From: an uncultured Thalassotalea sp.
GTDB lineage: Bacteria > Pseudomonadota > Gammaproteobacteria > Enterobacterales > Alteromonadaceae
NCBI GenBank assembly: GCA_947492575.1
Contig: CANLNK010000004.1
Span: forward strand, 186,001-250,000
Length of the DNA stretch: 64,000 nucleotides
Reading direction: 5' to 3'
Part shown: one piece after another, positions 31,465 to 42,095 of the stretch
Numbering within the stretch: the stretch's first letter is position 1
Layout of the letters: every line of letters starts with the position of its first letter
Translations under genes and position numbers: made by a program
The notes under the pieces: model-generated
Database searches by the model: none
Told to the model about the DNA's origin: nothing
The model's input: only the letters and a program-made list of their open reading frames with translations

Positions 31465-31788
31465 TTAAACGTTGAAGCTCTCACCACAACCACATTCGCC
31501 TTTCGCGTTAGGGTTAGTGAATTTAAAGCCTTCGTTTAAGCCTTCCTTAACGAAGTCTAATTCGACTCCGTCAAGGTATACTAGGCTCTTGGCGTCAATA
31601 ATAACGTTAACGTCATCAATCTCGAACATCTGATCGTCTTCGTTCATGTCATCAACAAACTCCAACACGTATGCTAAACCAGAACACCCAGTGGTTTTAA
31701 TGCCTAGGCGTAAGCCTAAACCTTTACCACGGTTTACTAGAAAAGACCTTACGCGATCTGCCGCCGATGCGGTCATAGTGACTGCCAT
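31465..31788 (-). CDS. iscA: A-type iron-sulfur carrier
   Basis: This 107-residue A-type carrier has the conserved Cys in [12 protein letters not shown] and the C-terminal CGCGESF pair; together they hold a cluster or iron. It follows iscU by 9 bp on the same transcript. The length and motifs match IscA rather than ErpA. Confidence 0.97.
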   Translation of the reverse strand: MAVTMTASAADRVRSFLVNRGKGLGLRLGIKTTGCSGLAYVLEFVDDMNEDDQMFEIDDVNVIIDAKSLVYLDGVELDFVKEGLNEGFKFTNPNAKGECGCGESFNV

Positions 31789-31797
31789 TATACTTCC

Positions 31798-32181
31798 TTA
31801 GCTGTCTTGCTTGCTTTGGTAATCTTCTAATGCAGCTTTAATTGCATCTTCAGCTAAGATTGAACAGTGAATTTTCACTGGAGGTAATGCTAACTCTTCA
31901 GCAATTGCAGTGTTCTTAATCTCTGCTGCTTCTTCAATGCTTTTACCTTTTACCCACTCAGTAACTAGTGAGCTTGATGCAATTGCACTGCCACAACCGT
32001 AGGTTTTGAATTTTGCATCTTCGATAATGCCTTCATCAGTGATTTTAAGTTGTAGCTTCATCACGTCACCACACGCTGGTGCACCAACCATACCGGTTGC
32101 TACTTGTGGATCGTTCTTATCAAGAGAGCCTACATTTCTTGGGTTTTCGTAATGATCGATTACTTTTTCGCTATATGCCAT
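31798..32181 (-). CDS. iscU: Iron-sulfur cluster scaffold
   Basis: This 127-residue scaffold builds the cluster from IscS-derived sulfur and iron. The three ligand cysteines are Cys37 (GAPACGD), Cys63 (YGCGSA) and Cys106 (KIHCSIL), with the conserved Asp39 and the HscA-binding LPPVK motif at 99-103. It lies 16 bp after iscS. Confidence 0.97.
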   Translation of the reverse strand: MAYSEKVIDHYENPRNVGSLDKNDPQVATGMVGAPACGDVMKLQLKITDEGIIEDAKFKTYGCGSAIASSSLVTEWVKGKSIEEAAEIKNTAIAEELALPPVKIHCSILAEDAIKAALEDYQSKQDS

Positions 32182-32197
32182 TTTTCAACTCCTGCGC

Positions 32198-33412
32198 TTA
32201 GTGCGCTACCCATTCAACTGATTCTAAATCAACACCGTCTTGGAACATTTCCCAAAGTGGTGACATTTCACGTAGATGACCAATTGCTTTTTGAATTAAT
32301 TCGATTGCGTAGTCAATTTCTTCTTCAGTGGTAAAACGACCAAAGCTGAAGCGAATTGAGCTGTGTGCTAGTTCGTCATTTAAACCTAACGCACGTAATA
32401 CATATGAAGGCTCTAAGCTCGCAGACGTACAAGCAGAACCACTTGATACCGCTAAGTCTTTAAGTGCCATGATAAGCGACTCACCTTCAACAAAGTTGAA
32501 GCTAACGTTTAGGTTACCTGGGTAACGCTTGTCGAAGTCACCGTTAACAAAAACCTGTTCCATGTCTTTGATACCTGCCCATAGGCGGTCACGCATTTTA
32601 GTTACGTGCTCTAGGTCTTGTGCCATTTCTTCTTTGGCGATACGGAAAGCTTCACCCATACCAACGATTTGGTGTGTCGCTAGTGTACCACTGCGCATAC
32701 CGCGCTCGTGACCACCACCGTGCATTTGTGCTTCTAAACGCATGCGTGGCTTACGGCGAACATATAACGCGCCAATGCCTTTAGGGCCATAAATTTTGTG
32801 CGCTGAGAACGACATTAAATCAACTTTTAAGTTTTGCATGTCGATTGGCAATTTACCTGCACTTTGCGCAGCGTCAACGTGGAATGCAATCTTGCGTGCA
32901 CGACACATTTCACCAATTTCAGCGATATCTTGAATCACACCAATTTCATTGTTGATGTGCATAACTGAAACAACAACCGTGTCATCACGCATCGCTGCTT
33001 CTAGTTTCTTAAGGTCAATTAAGCCATTTGGCTCTGGATCAAGGTAAGTTACTTCGAAGCCTTGACGCTCTAGTTCACGACACGTATCAAGTACAGCTTT
33101 GTGCTCTGTTTTACACGTGATAATGTGCTTACCTTTCTTGCTGTAAAAGTGCGCAGCACCTTTTATCGCAAGGTTGTTTGATTCTGTTGCACCTGAAGTG
33201 ATAACAATTTCACGGGAGTCTGCATTGATTAAGTCAGCAATTTGGTTACGTGCGATATCAACTGCTTCCTCAGCCTGCCAGCCGAATTTGTGAGAGCGAG
33301 ATGCTGGGTTGCCAAAATGCCCTTCATTTGTCATATATTCCATCATTTTCTCAGCAACGCGCTTATCAACCGGCGTTGTTGCAGAATAATCAAAATAAAT
33401 CGGTAATTTCAT
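32198..33412 (-). CDS. iscS: Cysteine desulfurase
   Basis: This 404-residue PLP enzyme converts cysteine to alanine and a protein-bound persulfide that feeds IscU, ThiI and other acceptors. The PLP lysine lies in [12 protein letters not shown] and the catalytic cysteine in the mobile loop [13 protein letters not shown] 33412 gives the normal N-terminus [16 protein letters not shown]. It is the second gene of the isc operon. ThiI, its sulfur acceptor for tRNA thiolation, is encoded at 51,313 in this window. Confidence 0.98.
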   Translation of the reverse strand: MKLPIYFDYSATTPVDKRVAEKMMEYMTNEGHFGNPASRSHKFGWQAEEAVDIARNQIADLINADSREIVITSGATESNNLAIKGAAHFYSKKGKHIITCKTEHKAVLDTCRELERQGFEVTYLDPEPNGLIDLKKLEAAMRDDTVVVSVMHINNEIGVIQDIAEIGEMCRARKIAFHVDAAQSAGKLPIDMQNLKVDLMSFSAHKIYGPKGIGALYVRRKPRMRLEAQMHGGGHERGMRSGTLATHQIVGMGEAFRIAKEEMAQDLEHVTKMRDRLWAGIKDMEQVFVNGDFDKRYPGNLNVSFNFVEGESLIMALKDLAVSSGSACTSASLEPSYVLRALGLNDELAHSSIRFSFGRFTTEEEIDYAIELIQKAIGHLREMSPLWEMFQDGVDLESVEWVAH

Positions 33413-33445
33413 GGATTATATTTCTCCAATGCTTGAACGAGCTGG

Positions 33446-33952
33446 TTAAGACCAGTCGTTTACAATGTTTCGGGTTGCAATCAAGGTTTCTAAACTTGGC
33501 TCAGGCTGATTCATTTGTTCTGCATCCTGACGTTTTGAAACCGATTTAACATCTCGTTGTTCTACGAGCTCTGACAATGAGATGCTTTGTAAGAATTCTT
33601 CAATGCGCTTACTTAAGTCTGACCAAAGGGTATGAGTTAAGCATTGATTACCGCCTTGGCAGTTGCCCTGTCCCATACATTTCGTTGCATCGACACTTTC
33701 ATCTACAGCGCTAATCACATCAGCGACCGCAATTTGTGCCGAACATTTACCCAAGCGATAACCGCCACCAGGGCCTCGTACGCTAGTCACTAATCCGTGT
33801 TTGCGTAAGCGAGAGAAAAGTTGTTCTAAGTAAGAAAGTGATATTCCTTGACGTTCAGAAATATCAGCTAGCGGCACAGGTCCAGAGGCTGCATGAATCG
33901 CAACGTCTAACATAGCTGTTACGGCATAACGCCCTTTTGAAGTTAATTTCAT
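33446..33952 (-). CDS. iscR: Fe-S cluster-sensing transcription regulator
   Basis: This 168-residue Rrf2-family regulator has an N-terminal winged helix ([38 protein letters not shown]) and the [2Fe-2S] ligands C-x5-C-x5-C ([14 protein letters not shown]). With a cluster bound it represses the isc promoter. At least two type 1 IscR sites lie upstream in this window, so the feedback loop is intact. The gene starts the isc operon. Confidence 0.97.
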   Translation of the reverse strand: MKLTSKGRYAVTAMLDVAIHAASGPVPLADISERQGISLSYLEQLFSRLRKHGLVTSVRGPGGGYRLGKCSAQIAVADVISAVDESVDATKCMGQGNCQGGNQCLTHTLWSDLSKRIEEFLQSISLSELVEQRDVKSVSKRQDAEQMNQPEPSLETLIATRNIVNDWS

Positions 33953-33979
33953 AATGTGCCCTAGTTAATTCGCCGCGCA

Positions 33980-34092
33980 ATTATATATATCCTTGTAAAT
34001 TAGTCAAACATATACCCGACTAAATTACTCAAGTATTATACGTACGAATTTGCATTTGGGTCAACAAATACCTGACCAATTTACTCAAGTAT
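33980..34092 (-). promoter_or_regulatory. isc promoter with IscR type 1 sites
   Basis: On the minus strand TTGACT (34002-34007) and TATAAT (33980-33985) are 16 bp apart. Upstream, 34012-34036 matches the 25-bp type 1 IscR consensus at all but one position (core ACCCGACTAAATTACTCAAG). 34068-34092 matches with two exceptions (core ACCTGACCAATTTACTCAAG). A weaker half site with AGTCAA overlaps the -35 box. This supports cluster-dependent repression of the operon. Confidence 0.85.
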
Positions 34093-34232
34093 TTACTATT
34101 CATGTGAGGAATGTGCTGAAAAGGCCTGTAATTATAAAGGATTACGAAGTGGCTATTCAAACGTTTTCTATCGTTAAATAGCCACTCATTGACATTAAAC
34201 TTTTCGTTAAACTTAGCCTGTTAATTGGCTAA

Positions 34233-35039
34233 TTAAATTGTTGGATCAAACGCTTCTACAGACTGTTTTCTGCGTTCAGCTGCTTTTTTCTCATCTTCAA
34301 CAAACTCACCAACGCGCAATTCAGGCAACTCTTTATCACAAACATTACCACCCAGGTGATTAACTTCTTTGCATAAATCAGTCACTTTGCCGTCCATCAA
34401 GTGAATATGATCGAGCAGCCGACCAATAGCTTTAGCAACGGGATCTGGATTGTCCTCTGATACCGCATAAGCATCAAAACCATACTTTTGAGCAACAGCA
34501 TCCCTTGCACCGTTGCCTTTCTTGCCATTTGAATTAACAATCTTGCCTGGTATGCCGACTGCTGTAGCATTGGCAGGTACGTCTTTAACCACAACAGAAT
34601 TAGAGCCTACCTTACCACCTTTACCAATCGTAATTGGACCAAGAATTTGTGCGCCAGCGCCAATAACAGCATTGTCTTCAAGCGTTGGATGGCGTTTACC
34701 TTCTTTCCAGCTGGTACCACCTAAAGTAACACCGTGGTAGATGGTTACGTCATCACCGATTTCAGCAGTTTCACCTATCACCACCCCCATACCGTGGTCG
34801 ATAAAGAAACGACGTCCAAGTGTCGCACCTGGGTGTATTTCGACACCTGTTAACCAACGAGAAAAAGTTGATAGCAAGCGCGCCAATAATTTCCAATTAT
34901 GCCGCCATAGTTTATTGCTTAGTCGATGGATCCAAATGGCATGCATACCTGGATAATTGGTTAATACTTCAAACCAATTACGTGCTGCTGGATCTCTATC
35001 GAAGATACTTTGAATATCTTCTCTAATTCGACTAAACAT
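34233..35039 (-). CDS. cysE: Serine O-acetyltransferase
   Basis: This 268-residue enzyme acetylates serine with acetyl-CoA, the first step of cysteine synthesis, and so supplies the substrate of IscS next door. The left-handed beta-helix of hexapeptide repeats runs from [19 protein letters not shown] through [19 protein letters not shown], with catalytic His in [10 protein letters not shown] and HGVTLGG. The C-terminus is extended and charged compared with short forms. It is 12 bp downstream of trmJ and lies before iscR on the same strand. Confidence 0.95.
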   Translation of the reverse strand: MFSRIREDIQSIFDRDPAARNWFEVLTNYPGMHAIWIHRLSNKLWRHNWKLLARLLSTFSRWLTGVEIHPGATLGRRFFIDHGMGVVIGETAEIGDDVTIYHGVTLGGTSWKEGKRHPTLEDNAVIGAGAQILGPITIGKGGKVGSNSVVVKDVPANATAVGIPGKIVNSNGKKGNGARDAVAQKYGFDAYAVSEDNPDPVAKAIGRLLDHIHLMDGKVTDLCKEVNHLGGNVCDKELPELRVGEFVEDEKKAAERRKQSVEAFDPTI

Positions 35040-35051
35040 ACTGTGTCCTAT

Positions 35052-35843
35052 CTATTTATCGTCTTTATCCGCAAGGCGTTTTGCCGTCTTCTCTACTGAG
35101 GACAAAATGCCACGCCACATTTTTACTTCTTTACTGTCAGGTCGAGCGCGATTAATGAAACGTCTCAACTTTGTCATGACAAGGCCTGGGTGGCTTGGCA
35201 CAATAAAGCCAGTCGCTTTTAATGCATCTTCAAAGTGCTGGAACATGCGCTCTGTTTCTTCAACAACAGGGTATTCTTCATCACCGGCTTTTTCCGCAAA
35301 TTCAGCATTTTCTGCCGCCAAGTAAGCCATGCGAACTTCGTAGCTAAGTGTTTGAACTGCCATCGCTAAATTAAGCGAGCTGTATTCAGGATTAGCAGGA
35401 ATTTGTACATGGAAATGACAAAGTTGCAGCTCTTCATTCGTTAAACCGCTACTCTCTCTACCAAATACTAAAGCAACCGGGTAGTCCGCCACTTCTTCAA
35501 TGAGTTTTTCACCACAATTTCTTGGTTCAAGCATTGGCCAAGGTAAAGTACGTGAACGTGCACTTGTACCTACGACCAACCCACAGTCAGTAATAGCTTC
35601 TTCAAGTGTTTTTACCACTTGTACATTAGCAAGTACATCTGTTGCACCTGCAGCTAAAGCTTGCGCTTGACCATTCGGCATTTCGATCGGGTCAACTAGC
35701 ACCAACTGGCTTAACCCCATGGTTTTCATCGCACGAGCTGCTGAGCCGATATTGCGGCAGTCTGATGTATTAACTAATACAATTTTAACGTTCGCTAAAC
35801 TTGGCGACGTCTTTGAGTGTTCATTTTGACTTTGATTAGACAT
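35052..35843 (-). CDS. trmJ: tRNA (cytidine/uridine-2'-O-)-methyltransferase TrmJ
   Basis: This 263-residue SPOUT-class methyltransferase modifies the 2'-O of nucleotide 32 in tRNA. Family motifs include [18 protein letters not shown]-like [36 protein letters not shown] and the knot region [17 protein letters not shown]. The position upstream of cysE-iscR matches many gammaproteobacteria. A long helical tail completes the dimer. Confidence 0.95.
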   Translation of the reverse strand: MSNQSQNEHSKTSPSLANVKIVLVNTSDCRNIGSAARAMKTMGLSQLVLVDPIEMPNGQAQALAAGATDVLANVQVVKTLEEAITDCGLVVGTSARSRTLPWPMLEPRNCGEKLIEEVADYPVALVFGRESSGLTNEELQLCHFHVQIPANPEYSSLNLAMAVQTLSYEVRMAYLAAENAEFAEKAGDEEYPVVEETERMFQHFEDALKATGFIVPSHPGLVMTKLRRFINRARPDSKEVKMWRGILSSVEKTAKRLADKDDK

Positions 35844-36131
35844 TAAATAACTATCTAGATGGCTAAAATTGACAATAGTTTAACATAACTTTGTTATCGC
35901 AACAGCCTCGTATTTTGACGCTTATTCATCTAGCTCGCTATTTAGATTCATTATGAATTAGTGTTTTTTGTTCTAATTCAAACTTAACTAATTACATCTA
36001 CTTTAATATGCGCGCCTAAATCGTAAGGAATGGACTATGATTAATAAGGCTCATCAGTGCCACAACGTATCACTGCTTATTGATTACTCCTGTTCTAGAA
36101 TTAATGAGACGTAAAGAGGAATGATGAAAAA

Positions 36132-36971
36132 GTGTTTAATTTAGATGAACAAAAGATGCAGAAAATTGTGTCTAGTTTTCAGATCCCTGTTAAGCCACAA
36201 GTACTGACCAATATTCAAAAACTGATGTCAGAAGAATTTCCTGACATTAATCACATTTCAAATGAGATATCGAAAGACGTTGGCCTATCTTCAGCCATTT
36301 TAAAAATAATTAACTCTCCCTTATACGGTATGAACCGCCGTATCTCCGAGATAAAGCAAGCAGCCATGATGCTTGGTTTGAAAACCATAGAAGGTTTAGT
36401 TACCGCACTACTGCTGAAGCAATCGTTTCGTGGTGATGCGAGCATATCATTAGAGCGTTTCTGGGATGATGCATTAGATACTGCCAATGCAATGCACTTT
36501 ATCGGCGACCGAGTAAAAAGTGATGTACCTGTCGACATGCTGTTTACGATAGGTTTATTTCACGATTGTGGCATTCCACTACTTGCATTGAAATACAATG
36601 ACTACAAACACGTATTAATACGTGCTAATGATCGAAACGAAAACCCTATCGCGCACGAAGAAAAAGCTTACAACACAAATCATGCAATCCTCGGTTACTT
36701 TGTCGCGACGTCTTGGCACTTACCGACGGATATCTGTCAGCTAATACTTCGTCATCATGATCACACTTATATTGAGCAAGGCACAGGTGACACCAATGAA
36801 CTAGCCTATTGCGTACTAAAAGCGGCAGAAAACTTAACAGAAAATGTTAAACGATATGCCAATTCGCCTGACTGGCCGCACATTTATCGCGATGTACTTT
36901 CGACGTTAGGTATCTCTGAGGAAGATTATAAAGACTTAGCCGATGACTATATGCAAGTTTATGAAGGCTAA
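36132..36971 (+). CDS. HDOD-domain signalling protein
   Basis: This 279-residue protein consists of a single HDOD domain (about 15-215), with IPVKPQVLTNIQKLM, QAAMMLGLKTIEGLVTALLLKQSF and LFHDCGIPLL. HDOD proteins lack full HD-phosphohydrolase metal sites and are linked to signalling, motility and c-di-GMP networks. The start is GTG 36132; AGAGGA lies 11 bp upstream, rather far. A tiny out-of-frame ATG frame (MMKKCLI, 36121-36144) overlaps this start and could couple or hinder initiation. Confidence 0.88.
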   Translation: MFNLDEQKMQKIVSSFQIPVKPQVLTNIQKLMSEEFPDINHISNEISKDVGLSSAILKIINSPLYGMNRRISEIKQAAMMLGLKTIEGLVTALLLKQSFRGDASISLERFWDDALDTANAMHFIGDRVKSDVPVDMLFTIGLFHDCGIPLLALKYNDYKHVLIRANDRNENPIAHEEKAYNTNHAILGYFVATSWHLPTDICQLILRHHDHTYIEQGTGDTNELAYCVLKAAENLTENVKRYANSPDWPHIYRDVLSTLGISEEDYKDLADDYMQVYEG

Positions 36972-37109
36972 AACGTAAAACGTTTATTTTTTAGACACCA
37001 GCAACTAGCATTTCATAATTGTTGCTGGTAGAATGCGCGCCGCGTTGGCGACGAGTGGGTTGTCAGCACTGTTCTTTTACATGCTGTTTTACAAGTTAAA
37101 GGTAGTTAT

Positions 37110-37913
37110 ATGCATCCTATGCTAAATATCGCTGTGCGCGCTGCGCGTTCGGCAGGAAACGTTATCGCTCGTGCATTCGAGCAGCAAGATAAAGTAGAAG
37201 TTGAGTCAAAAGGTAGCAATGATTTTGTTACTAATATCGACAAACAAGCAGAGCAAGTTATTGTTGATGCAATTCTGAAAGCCTATCCATCACACAGTAT
37301 TGTTGGTGAAGAATTCGGTGTAGTCGAAGGCACAGACCCTGACTATCAGTGGATTATCGATCCATTAGACGGTACTACTAACTTTGTAAAAGGCATTCCT
37401 CACTTTGCCGTATCTATAGCGTTAAAAGTTAAAGGTAAATTAGACCAAGCTGTTGTTTTCGATCCAATTCGAGGTGAATTATTCACGGCGAGTCGTGGTA
37501 AAGGCGCGCAATTAAACGGCTTCCGTATTCGCGTTAAAAACTCAAAAGAGCTGACTGGTGCTGTTCTAGCAACAGGCTTCCCGTTCAAGAAAAAGCAACA
37601 CACTGATGCTTATCTAAACATGTTCAAAGCACTATTCACTAAAACAGCTGACATGCGTCGTGCAGGCTCTGCTGCGTTAGACTTAGCATATGTTGCAGCT
37701 GGTCGTGTTGATGGCTATTTTGAAATGGGCTTAAAACCTTGGGATACAGCCGCAGGTGAACTTATTGTTATCGAAGCTGGTGGTTTAGTAACTGACTTCG
37801 TTGGTGGCCACAACCATGCTAAATCAGGCAACCACGTTGCTGGCGGTACAAAAGTACTTCGCGAAATCTTAAAAGACATTCGCCCATACTTAGGTGATGC
37901 GTTAGCGAAATAA
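37110..37913 (+). CDS. suhB: Inositol-1-monophosphatase family protein SuhB
   Basis: This 267-residue Mg-dependent phosphatase also acts in rRNA antitermination complexes in E. coli. Metal-site motifs are GEEFG (Glu near 70), WIIDPLDGTTNFV and WDTAAGELIVIEAGG. The length equals E. coli SuhB (267). An AAAGGTAG sequence precedes ATG 37110. A strong terminator follows. Confidence 0.96.
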   Translation: MHPMLNIAVRAARSAGNVIARAFEQQDKVEVESKGSNDFVTNIDKQAEQVIVDAILKAYPSHSIVGEEFGVVEGTDPDYQWIIDPLDGTTNFVKGIPHFAVSIALKVKGKLDQAVVFDPIRGELFTASRGKGAQLNGFRIRVKNSKELTGAVLATGFPFKKKQHTDAYLNMFKALFTKTADMRRAGSAALDLAYVAAGRVDGYFEMGLKPWDTAAGELIVIEAGGLVTDFVGGHNHAKSGNHVAGGTKVLREILKDIRPYLGDALAK

Positions 37914-37938
37914 TCGTTGGCATAATATCGATTCTTTT

Positions 37939-37966
37939 AAAAAAGCCGACGCTAGTCGGCTTTTTT
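37939..37966 (+). terminator. Terminator after suhB
   Basis: AAAAAAGCCGAC (37939-37950) pairs with GTCGGCTTTTTT (37955-37966) around GCTA, 25 bp after the suhB stop. Confidence 0.92.
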
Positions 37967-38129
37967 AGTTTTAGCGCCATACATTGCCCCAACTTATAAC
38001 TAATTAGAATTTAAAATCTTAATTTTATACTATTTATTTCTTATTAAAACTTGCTAATATAAGTCCGGTAAACAGGTTGTTGGCTTATCAATCGCGACTT
38101 TCTATTCATGTATCTGTTTCGGGCACACT

Positions 38130-38933
38130 ATGACACTCAATATCAACCCAAATAAACAAGCCTTTTTAAAAGGTGAAATTGCGCTAGTGGGTGCAGGACC
38201 CGGTGATCCTGACTTATTAACATTACAAGCCTATCGTTTTATCAACCAAGCAGATATTGCCGTTTACGACAGATTAGTCAGCGACGAAATTATGGCTTTG
38301 CTGCCAGATGGCTGTGAAAAAATCTATGTGGGTAAAAAGCAAGCGGTTCACAAAGTTCCTCAAGAACGTATTAATGAAATCTTGGTAGAACAGGCGCAAG
38401 CAGGTAAAAGAGTTGTTCGCCTAAAAGGTGGTGATCCATTCGTTTTTGGACGAGGTGGCGAAGAAGCACTTCATGCCCTTTCACAGGGGGTTGCCTGTCA
38501 TATCGTACCTGGCATGACTGCAGCATCTTCATGTGCAGCATATGCTGGTATTCCACTGACTCATCGACAAGTATCTCGCGCTTGCACGTTGATCACTGGC
38601 CATGTCCAAAATGATGGCTCATTGGATTTGCCTTGGACTGCATTGCAAGACAAACAACAGACAATTGTTTTTTATATGGGCGTAAAAACCCTCAAGACCA
38701 TTGTTGAGCAGTTATATCTGGCAGGAAGAGATAGACACACACCTGTTGCCTTGATTCAAAGAGGTACAACGCCACAACAGAAAGTGGTTAAAGGACGGTT
38801 ACAAGATATCGTCTATTTGGTCGAAGAGCATCAGATTAAACCGCCAACACTAATTATGATTGGTGATGTGGTCACCACATTTGATGACCACAATGTTGAA
38901 AACCTTGGCTATGTAACGCCAGCATCTGCTTAG
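38130..38933 (+). CDS. cobA: Uroporphyrinogen-III C-methyltransferase
   Basis: This 267-residue SAM-dependent methylase forms precorrin-2 for siroheme (and cobalamin where made). Motifs are VGAGPGDPDLLTLQA (SAM site), AVYDRLVS, VRLKGGDPFVFGRGGEE and PGMTAASSCAAYAGIPLTHR. It has only the SUMT domain, without the CysG dehydrogenase/chelatase half. No nitrite or sulfite reductase genes lie alongside in this window. A hairpin (GCCAGC/GCTGGC) overlaps the stop. Confidence 0.93.
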   Translation: MTLNINPNKQAFLKGEIALVGAGPGDPDLLTLQAYRFINQADIAVYDRLVSDEIMALLPDGCEKIYVGKKQAVHKVPQERINEILVEQAQAGKRVVRLKGGDPFVFGRGGEEALHALSQGVACHIVPGMTAASSCAAYAGIPLTHRQVSRACTLITGHVQNDGSLDLPWTALQDKQQTIVFYMGVKTLKTIVEQLYLAGRDRHTPVALIQRGTTPQQKVVKGRLQDIVYLVEEHQIKPPTLIMIGDVVTTFDDHNVENLGYVTPASA

Positions 38934-39006
38934 CTGGCATTAATTTCAATATTGAAAGTTTGACTTAAGTCTTACTTAAGCTTTAGTAAAGCGCTTATTA
39001 CTCGCT

Positions 39007-40539
39007 TTACTTGTTAGCTTTACTTGGACGTCTTGGCGGGCGTTTATTTCCGGTTTTATTACTGCCCTTGTTGCCGTTTGGCTGACTTCCACCATCAGCT
39101 TTGCTCCCGCGATTAGGGCGACTTCGTCCGCCATTGGCTTTTGGTTTTTGTGCTAACTGATGTTTGGGATTTTGACGTCCCGAACTCTTCGATTTTCTCG
39201 CTTTATTTTCAGACGAGCCAGTAGCCTTCTTGCTGTTTTTATCGTCCTGCTTTTGGCTTCCTACTTCCCCATTCTCAGCACCGGCTTGTTTAGCCTTTAC
39301 CGACTTAGGTGGCACTTTGTCAGTCAGTTTTTTAGGCTTTTTAGGTTTCTTTTTCTTCAATGGACGAATTTCACGCGATGGTTCAAGCGGGTTATGAGGA
39401 ATAAAACCCTCGACTTCACGGCGCGGAATATGTTGTTGAATAATGTATTCAATATCTACTAGTTGCTTATATTCATCAGCACACACCAGTGAAATAGCCT
39501 GACCATCGACACCAGCTCGACCGGTGCGACCAATACGGTGCACATAGTCTTCCTGTACATTTGGTAAATCAAAGTTAACAACGATAGGCAGCTGGCTGAT
39601 ATCAATACCACGAGCCGCTATATCAGTAGCAACTAACACCTGAATCGTTTTGTCTTTAAATGCTGCAAGCGCTTTAGTACGTGCGCCCTGACTTTTATTA
39701 CCGTGAATCGCTAGCGCTTGAATACCCTCACCTTCTAAGTAGCGAGTTAATCTATTGGCACCATGCTTAGTTCGAGTAAACACTAGCACTTGCTGCCAGT
39801 TGTTATCACGAATTAACTTGTTCAACAGCGCAGGCTTTTTCTTTTTATCCGTACTTACTAACCAATGTTCGATTGTTGCAGCGGTCGAATTTTCGGGGGT
39901 AACTGAAATCTCAACAGGCTTGTGAACTAGCCCTTTGGCTAGCTCTCGAATATCTGGTGAAAACGTTGCAGAGAACAATAAGTTCTGACGCTTCTTCGGC
40001 AATAACGCTAAGATTTTCTTGATGTCTTTGATAAAGCCCATGTCCAACATACGATCGGCTTCATCAAGAATAAGTACATCAAGCTCGTTAAACTTAATCG
40101 CATTTTGTTGATAAAGGTCTAAAAGTCTGCCAGGCGTTGCCACTAAAATATCAACGCCACGACGAAGGCGCATCATTTGCGGATTTATCTTAACACCACC
40201 AAAGACAACATCATGTGAAACATCAAGGTGTTGCCCGTAAGTTTCAACGCTCTTTGCCACTTGCGCAGCAAGCTCTCGTGTTGGCGTTAATACCAATGCT
40301 TTTATGCAATTGCTTGGGGCCTTTTTGTTACCTTCAGCAAGCATTTGAAGTAGCGGTAAGGTAAAGCCAGCCGTTTTACCCGTACCAGTTTGTGCCGCAG
40401 CCATAATATCCTTACCCGTAAGTACGGCAGGAATAGCTTGTGCTTGTATTGGCGATGGCTCGGTATAGCCTTGTGCTTCAACAGCTTGCAATAAGTGTTG
40501 TGACAAACCTAACGACGCAAAAGAAGAGGATGCTGACAT
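39007..40539 (-). CDS. rhlE: DEAD-box ATP-dependent RNA helicase RhlE-like
   Basis: This 510-residue helicase has all core motifs: Q motif (SPIQAQAIP), [56 protein letters not shown] and [10 protein letters not shown]. Residues beyond about 385 form a long basic, low-complexity tail rich in K, P, G, N and R, which probably binds RNA. It unwinds structured RNA, for example in ribosome assembly or decay. The N-terminal [25 protein letters not shown] is typical of RhlE. Confidence 0.93.
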   Translation of the reverse strand: MSASSSFASLGLSQHLLQAVEAQGYTEPSPIQAQAIPAVLTGKDIMAAAQTGTGKTAGFTLPLLQMLAEGNKKAPSNCIKALVLTPTRELAAQVAKSVETYGQHLDVSHDVVFGGVKINPQMMRLRRGVDILVATPGRLLDLYQQNAIKFNELDVLILDEADRMLDMGFIKDIKKILALLPKKRQNLLFSATFSPDIRELAKGLVHKPVEISVTPENSTAATIEHWLVSTDKKKKPALLNKLIRDNNWQQVLVFTRTKHGANRLTRYLEGEGIQALAIHGNKSQGARTKALAAFKDKTIQVLVATDIAARGIDISQLPIVVNFDLPNVQEDYVHRIGRTGRAGVDGQAISLVCADEYKQLVDIEYIIQQHIPRREVEGFIPHNPLEPSREIRPLKKKKPKKPKKLTDKVPPKSVKAKQAGAENGEVGSQKQDDKNSKKATGSSENKARKSKSSGRQNPKHQLAQKPKANGGRSRPNRGSKADGGSQPNGNKGSNKTGNKRPPRRPSKANK

Positions 40540-40714
40540 AGAAAACCTTGGTTGATGTACTGCTTAAAAATCAAAAACGCGACAGTTTACCATAAAGCAG
40601 ACGTCGCGTTTAATGAAAATGAAGCAGAACTTTAATAGTGGTGTGTTTCAACCCTGCCAGTTAATTATAGCTGGATGAGATTATTCTGTATAAATACCAA
40701 CCTGAGCAGTCAAG

Positions 40715-41338
40715 TTAGCCAAAGAATAGACGCCACAACCAGCTTTTGTTTAAGTCCTCTTCACAGCTCTTTAGCTGACTTGAATAACGACGAGCACGGT
40801 TATCAACTTTACGTGATACCGTTACTAACCATGGTTTTTTCTTGTAACTCTTACGTTTAAAACCACCCCAGCCTTCGTGATAATTCAGGTACTGGTTATA
40901 GGCATCCCACTTAGACACTTTATTGAGCTTATTGGTTTTGAAGATGAACCAGCCCATAAAGTCTATGGCATCATCGAAATCGTCTCGGTCAGCGCCAGAG
41001 TTGCCTGTTTCACGGATATAGTCGTCCCAGGTCATTGTCTTTGCTTGCGAATAACCGTAAGCACTACTCACACGTCCCCAAGGAATAAAACCGAGCAAAT
41101 AGTCTCTTGGCGGCAGCGCTTTAGCTTTGAATGAACTCTCTTGGTACATCATACTCATCGGCACGTGAATAGGAACTCCCCAACGGTCTCGCATGTCTTT
41201 GGCAGCAAAATACCAATCGCGATGCTCTAGGAATATTTCACAAAGGTTTTCTGGGTTTTTAGGGGGGGGCGTAGCACAACTCGCTAGCAAGAAACTGCAG
41301 CAAACAGCAACAATTAACGACTGTAGTTTACTCTTCAT
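40715..41338 (-). CDS. Lytic transglycosylase-like lipoprotein
   Basis: This 207-residue lipoprotein has a signal sequence with the lipobox LLASC (Cys21) and an SLT/lysozyme-like domain with MMYQESSF, where the Glu is the likely catalytic acid that cleaves the peptidoglycan glycan. YGYSQAKTMTWDDY and YLNYHEGWGG are further family blocks. It probably sits at the inner face of the outer membrane. A run of eight G/C bases (41,262-41,269) encodes the prolines just after the lipidated Cys and is prone to slippage. Confidence 0.85.
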   Translation of the reverse strand: MKSKLQSLIVAVCCSFLLASCATPPPKNPENLCEIFLEHRDWYFAAKDMRDRWGVPIHVPMSMMYQESSFKAKALPPRDYLLGFIPWGRVSSAYGYSQAKTMTWDDYIRETGNSGADRDDFDDAIDFMGWFIFKTNKLNKVSKWDAYNQYLNYHEGWGGFKRKSYKKKPWLVTVSRKVDNRARRYSSQLKSCEEDLNKSWLWRLFFG

Positions 41339-41449
41339 AGATCGACAGACACATCAAGAAAATACCGATTTTCGCTATCATGCCAGAGCAATAAAAAAAA
41401 ATCTCAAATAAATTTGAACTATCAAGCAACTAGGTACTCTTACTAAGCG

Positions 41450-41516
41450 AGAGACTTTTGTTATATTTCCCTTAAATGTATTGTTGACGCGCTACTTAAG
41501 TAAGCGCGTTTTTTTT
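41450..41516 (+). ncRNA. Candidate small RNA A (tandem family)
   Basis: TTGAAC (41414-41419), 18 bp and TCTTAC (41438-41443) form the promoter; the start would be near 41,450. The RNA carries GCGAGAGACTT and TTTCCCTTAAATG. It ends at ACGCGCT (41487-41493)/AGCGCGT (41503-41509) followed by eight T. The length is about 67 nt. This is the most diverged leader of the four. Confidence 0.6.
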
Positions 41517-41731
41517 GTCTGTTACTTTTGTTCTGTGACTTTTAAAGAGCTAGATGATTTGAGTATCACGATCAAAATCCATTAATAACAGTGCGTATTA
41601 GAAACTCTGATTTGACTCCCCGCCTCTGCTTAATTTGCTACTTATCTGATACTTATCTAATAGAAAGTAAAAAAATTTAAAACTTTTTAAAAATTTTTGA
41701 ACTAATTCAAAAACCAGTGTTCTTATTAAAT

Positions 41732-41816
41732 GAGAGGCTTACTCCCTTAGTGTTTCATGTTTATATTTTTGTTTATATAGAGCGCGCGTTAATGATTAGT
41801 TAACGCGCTTTTTTTT
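41732..41816 (+). ncRNA. Candidate small RNA B (tandem family)
   Basis: The promoter is TTGAAC (41697-41702), 18 bp, TCTTAT (41721-41726). The transcript would start near 41,732 with TAAATGAGAGGCTTA and carry CTCCCTTAGTGTTTCATG, shared with unit C. It ends at GCGCGTTAA (41784-41792)/TTAACGCGC (41800-41808) plus eight T. The length is about 85 nt. Confidence 0.65.
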
Positions 41817-42095
41817 GCCCAATATTTAGTGTGCAATGTTTAGGACTTTAATCTTTAGAGCTTTGACGTTTAGTGCGTTGTCTTCAGTAGCGAGAATTAA
41901 CACTAGCTTTAATTAAATCCCAAATAAGCCAATCAAACTATTAAGAACTTCTCTAGGTTTCAAAGTAATAAAAGCTATTACTTTCCATGCCCTTACATTG
42001 TATATCTGAGCTCAACCATGCCCAAGAATATCGAATAATGACAAACTTATTCATTTGATATGAAACTTATCTGAATACTTGCGGTCTTAATAAAT

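Noticed and set aside
34148-34186. AGTGGCTATT/AATAGCCACT inverted repeat as terminator of cysE
   Set aside because: The loop is long and no T run follows on the minus strand, so termination is not supported.
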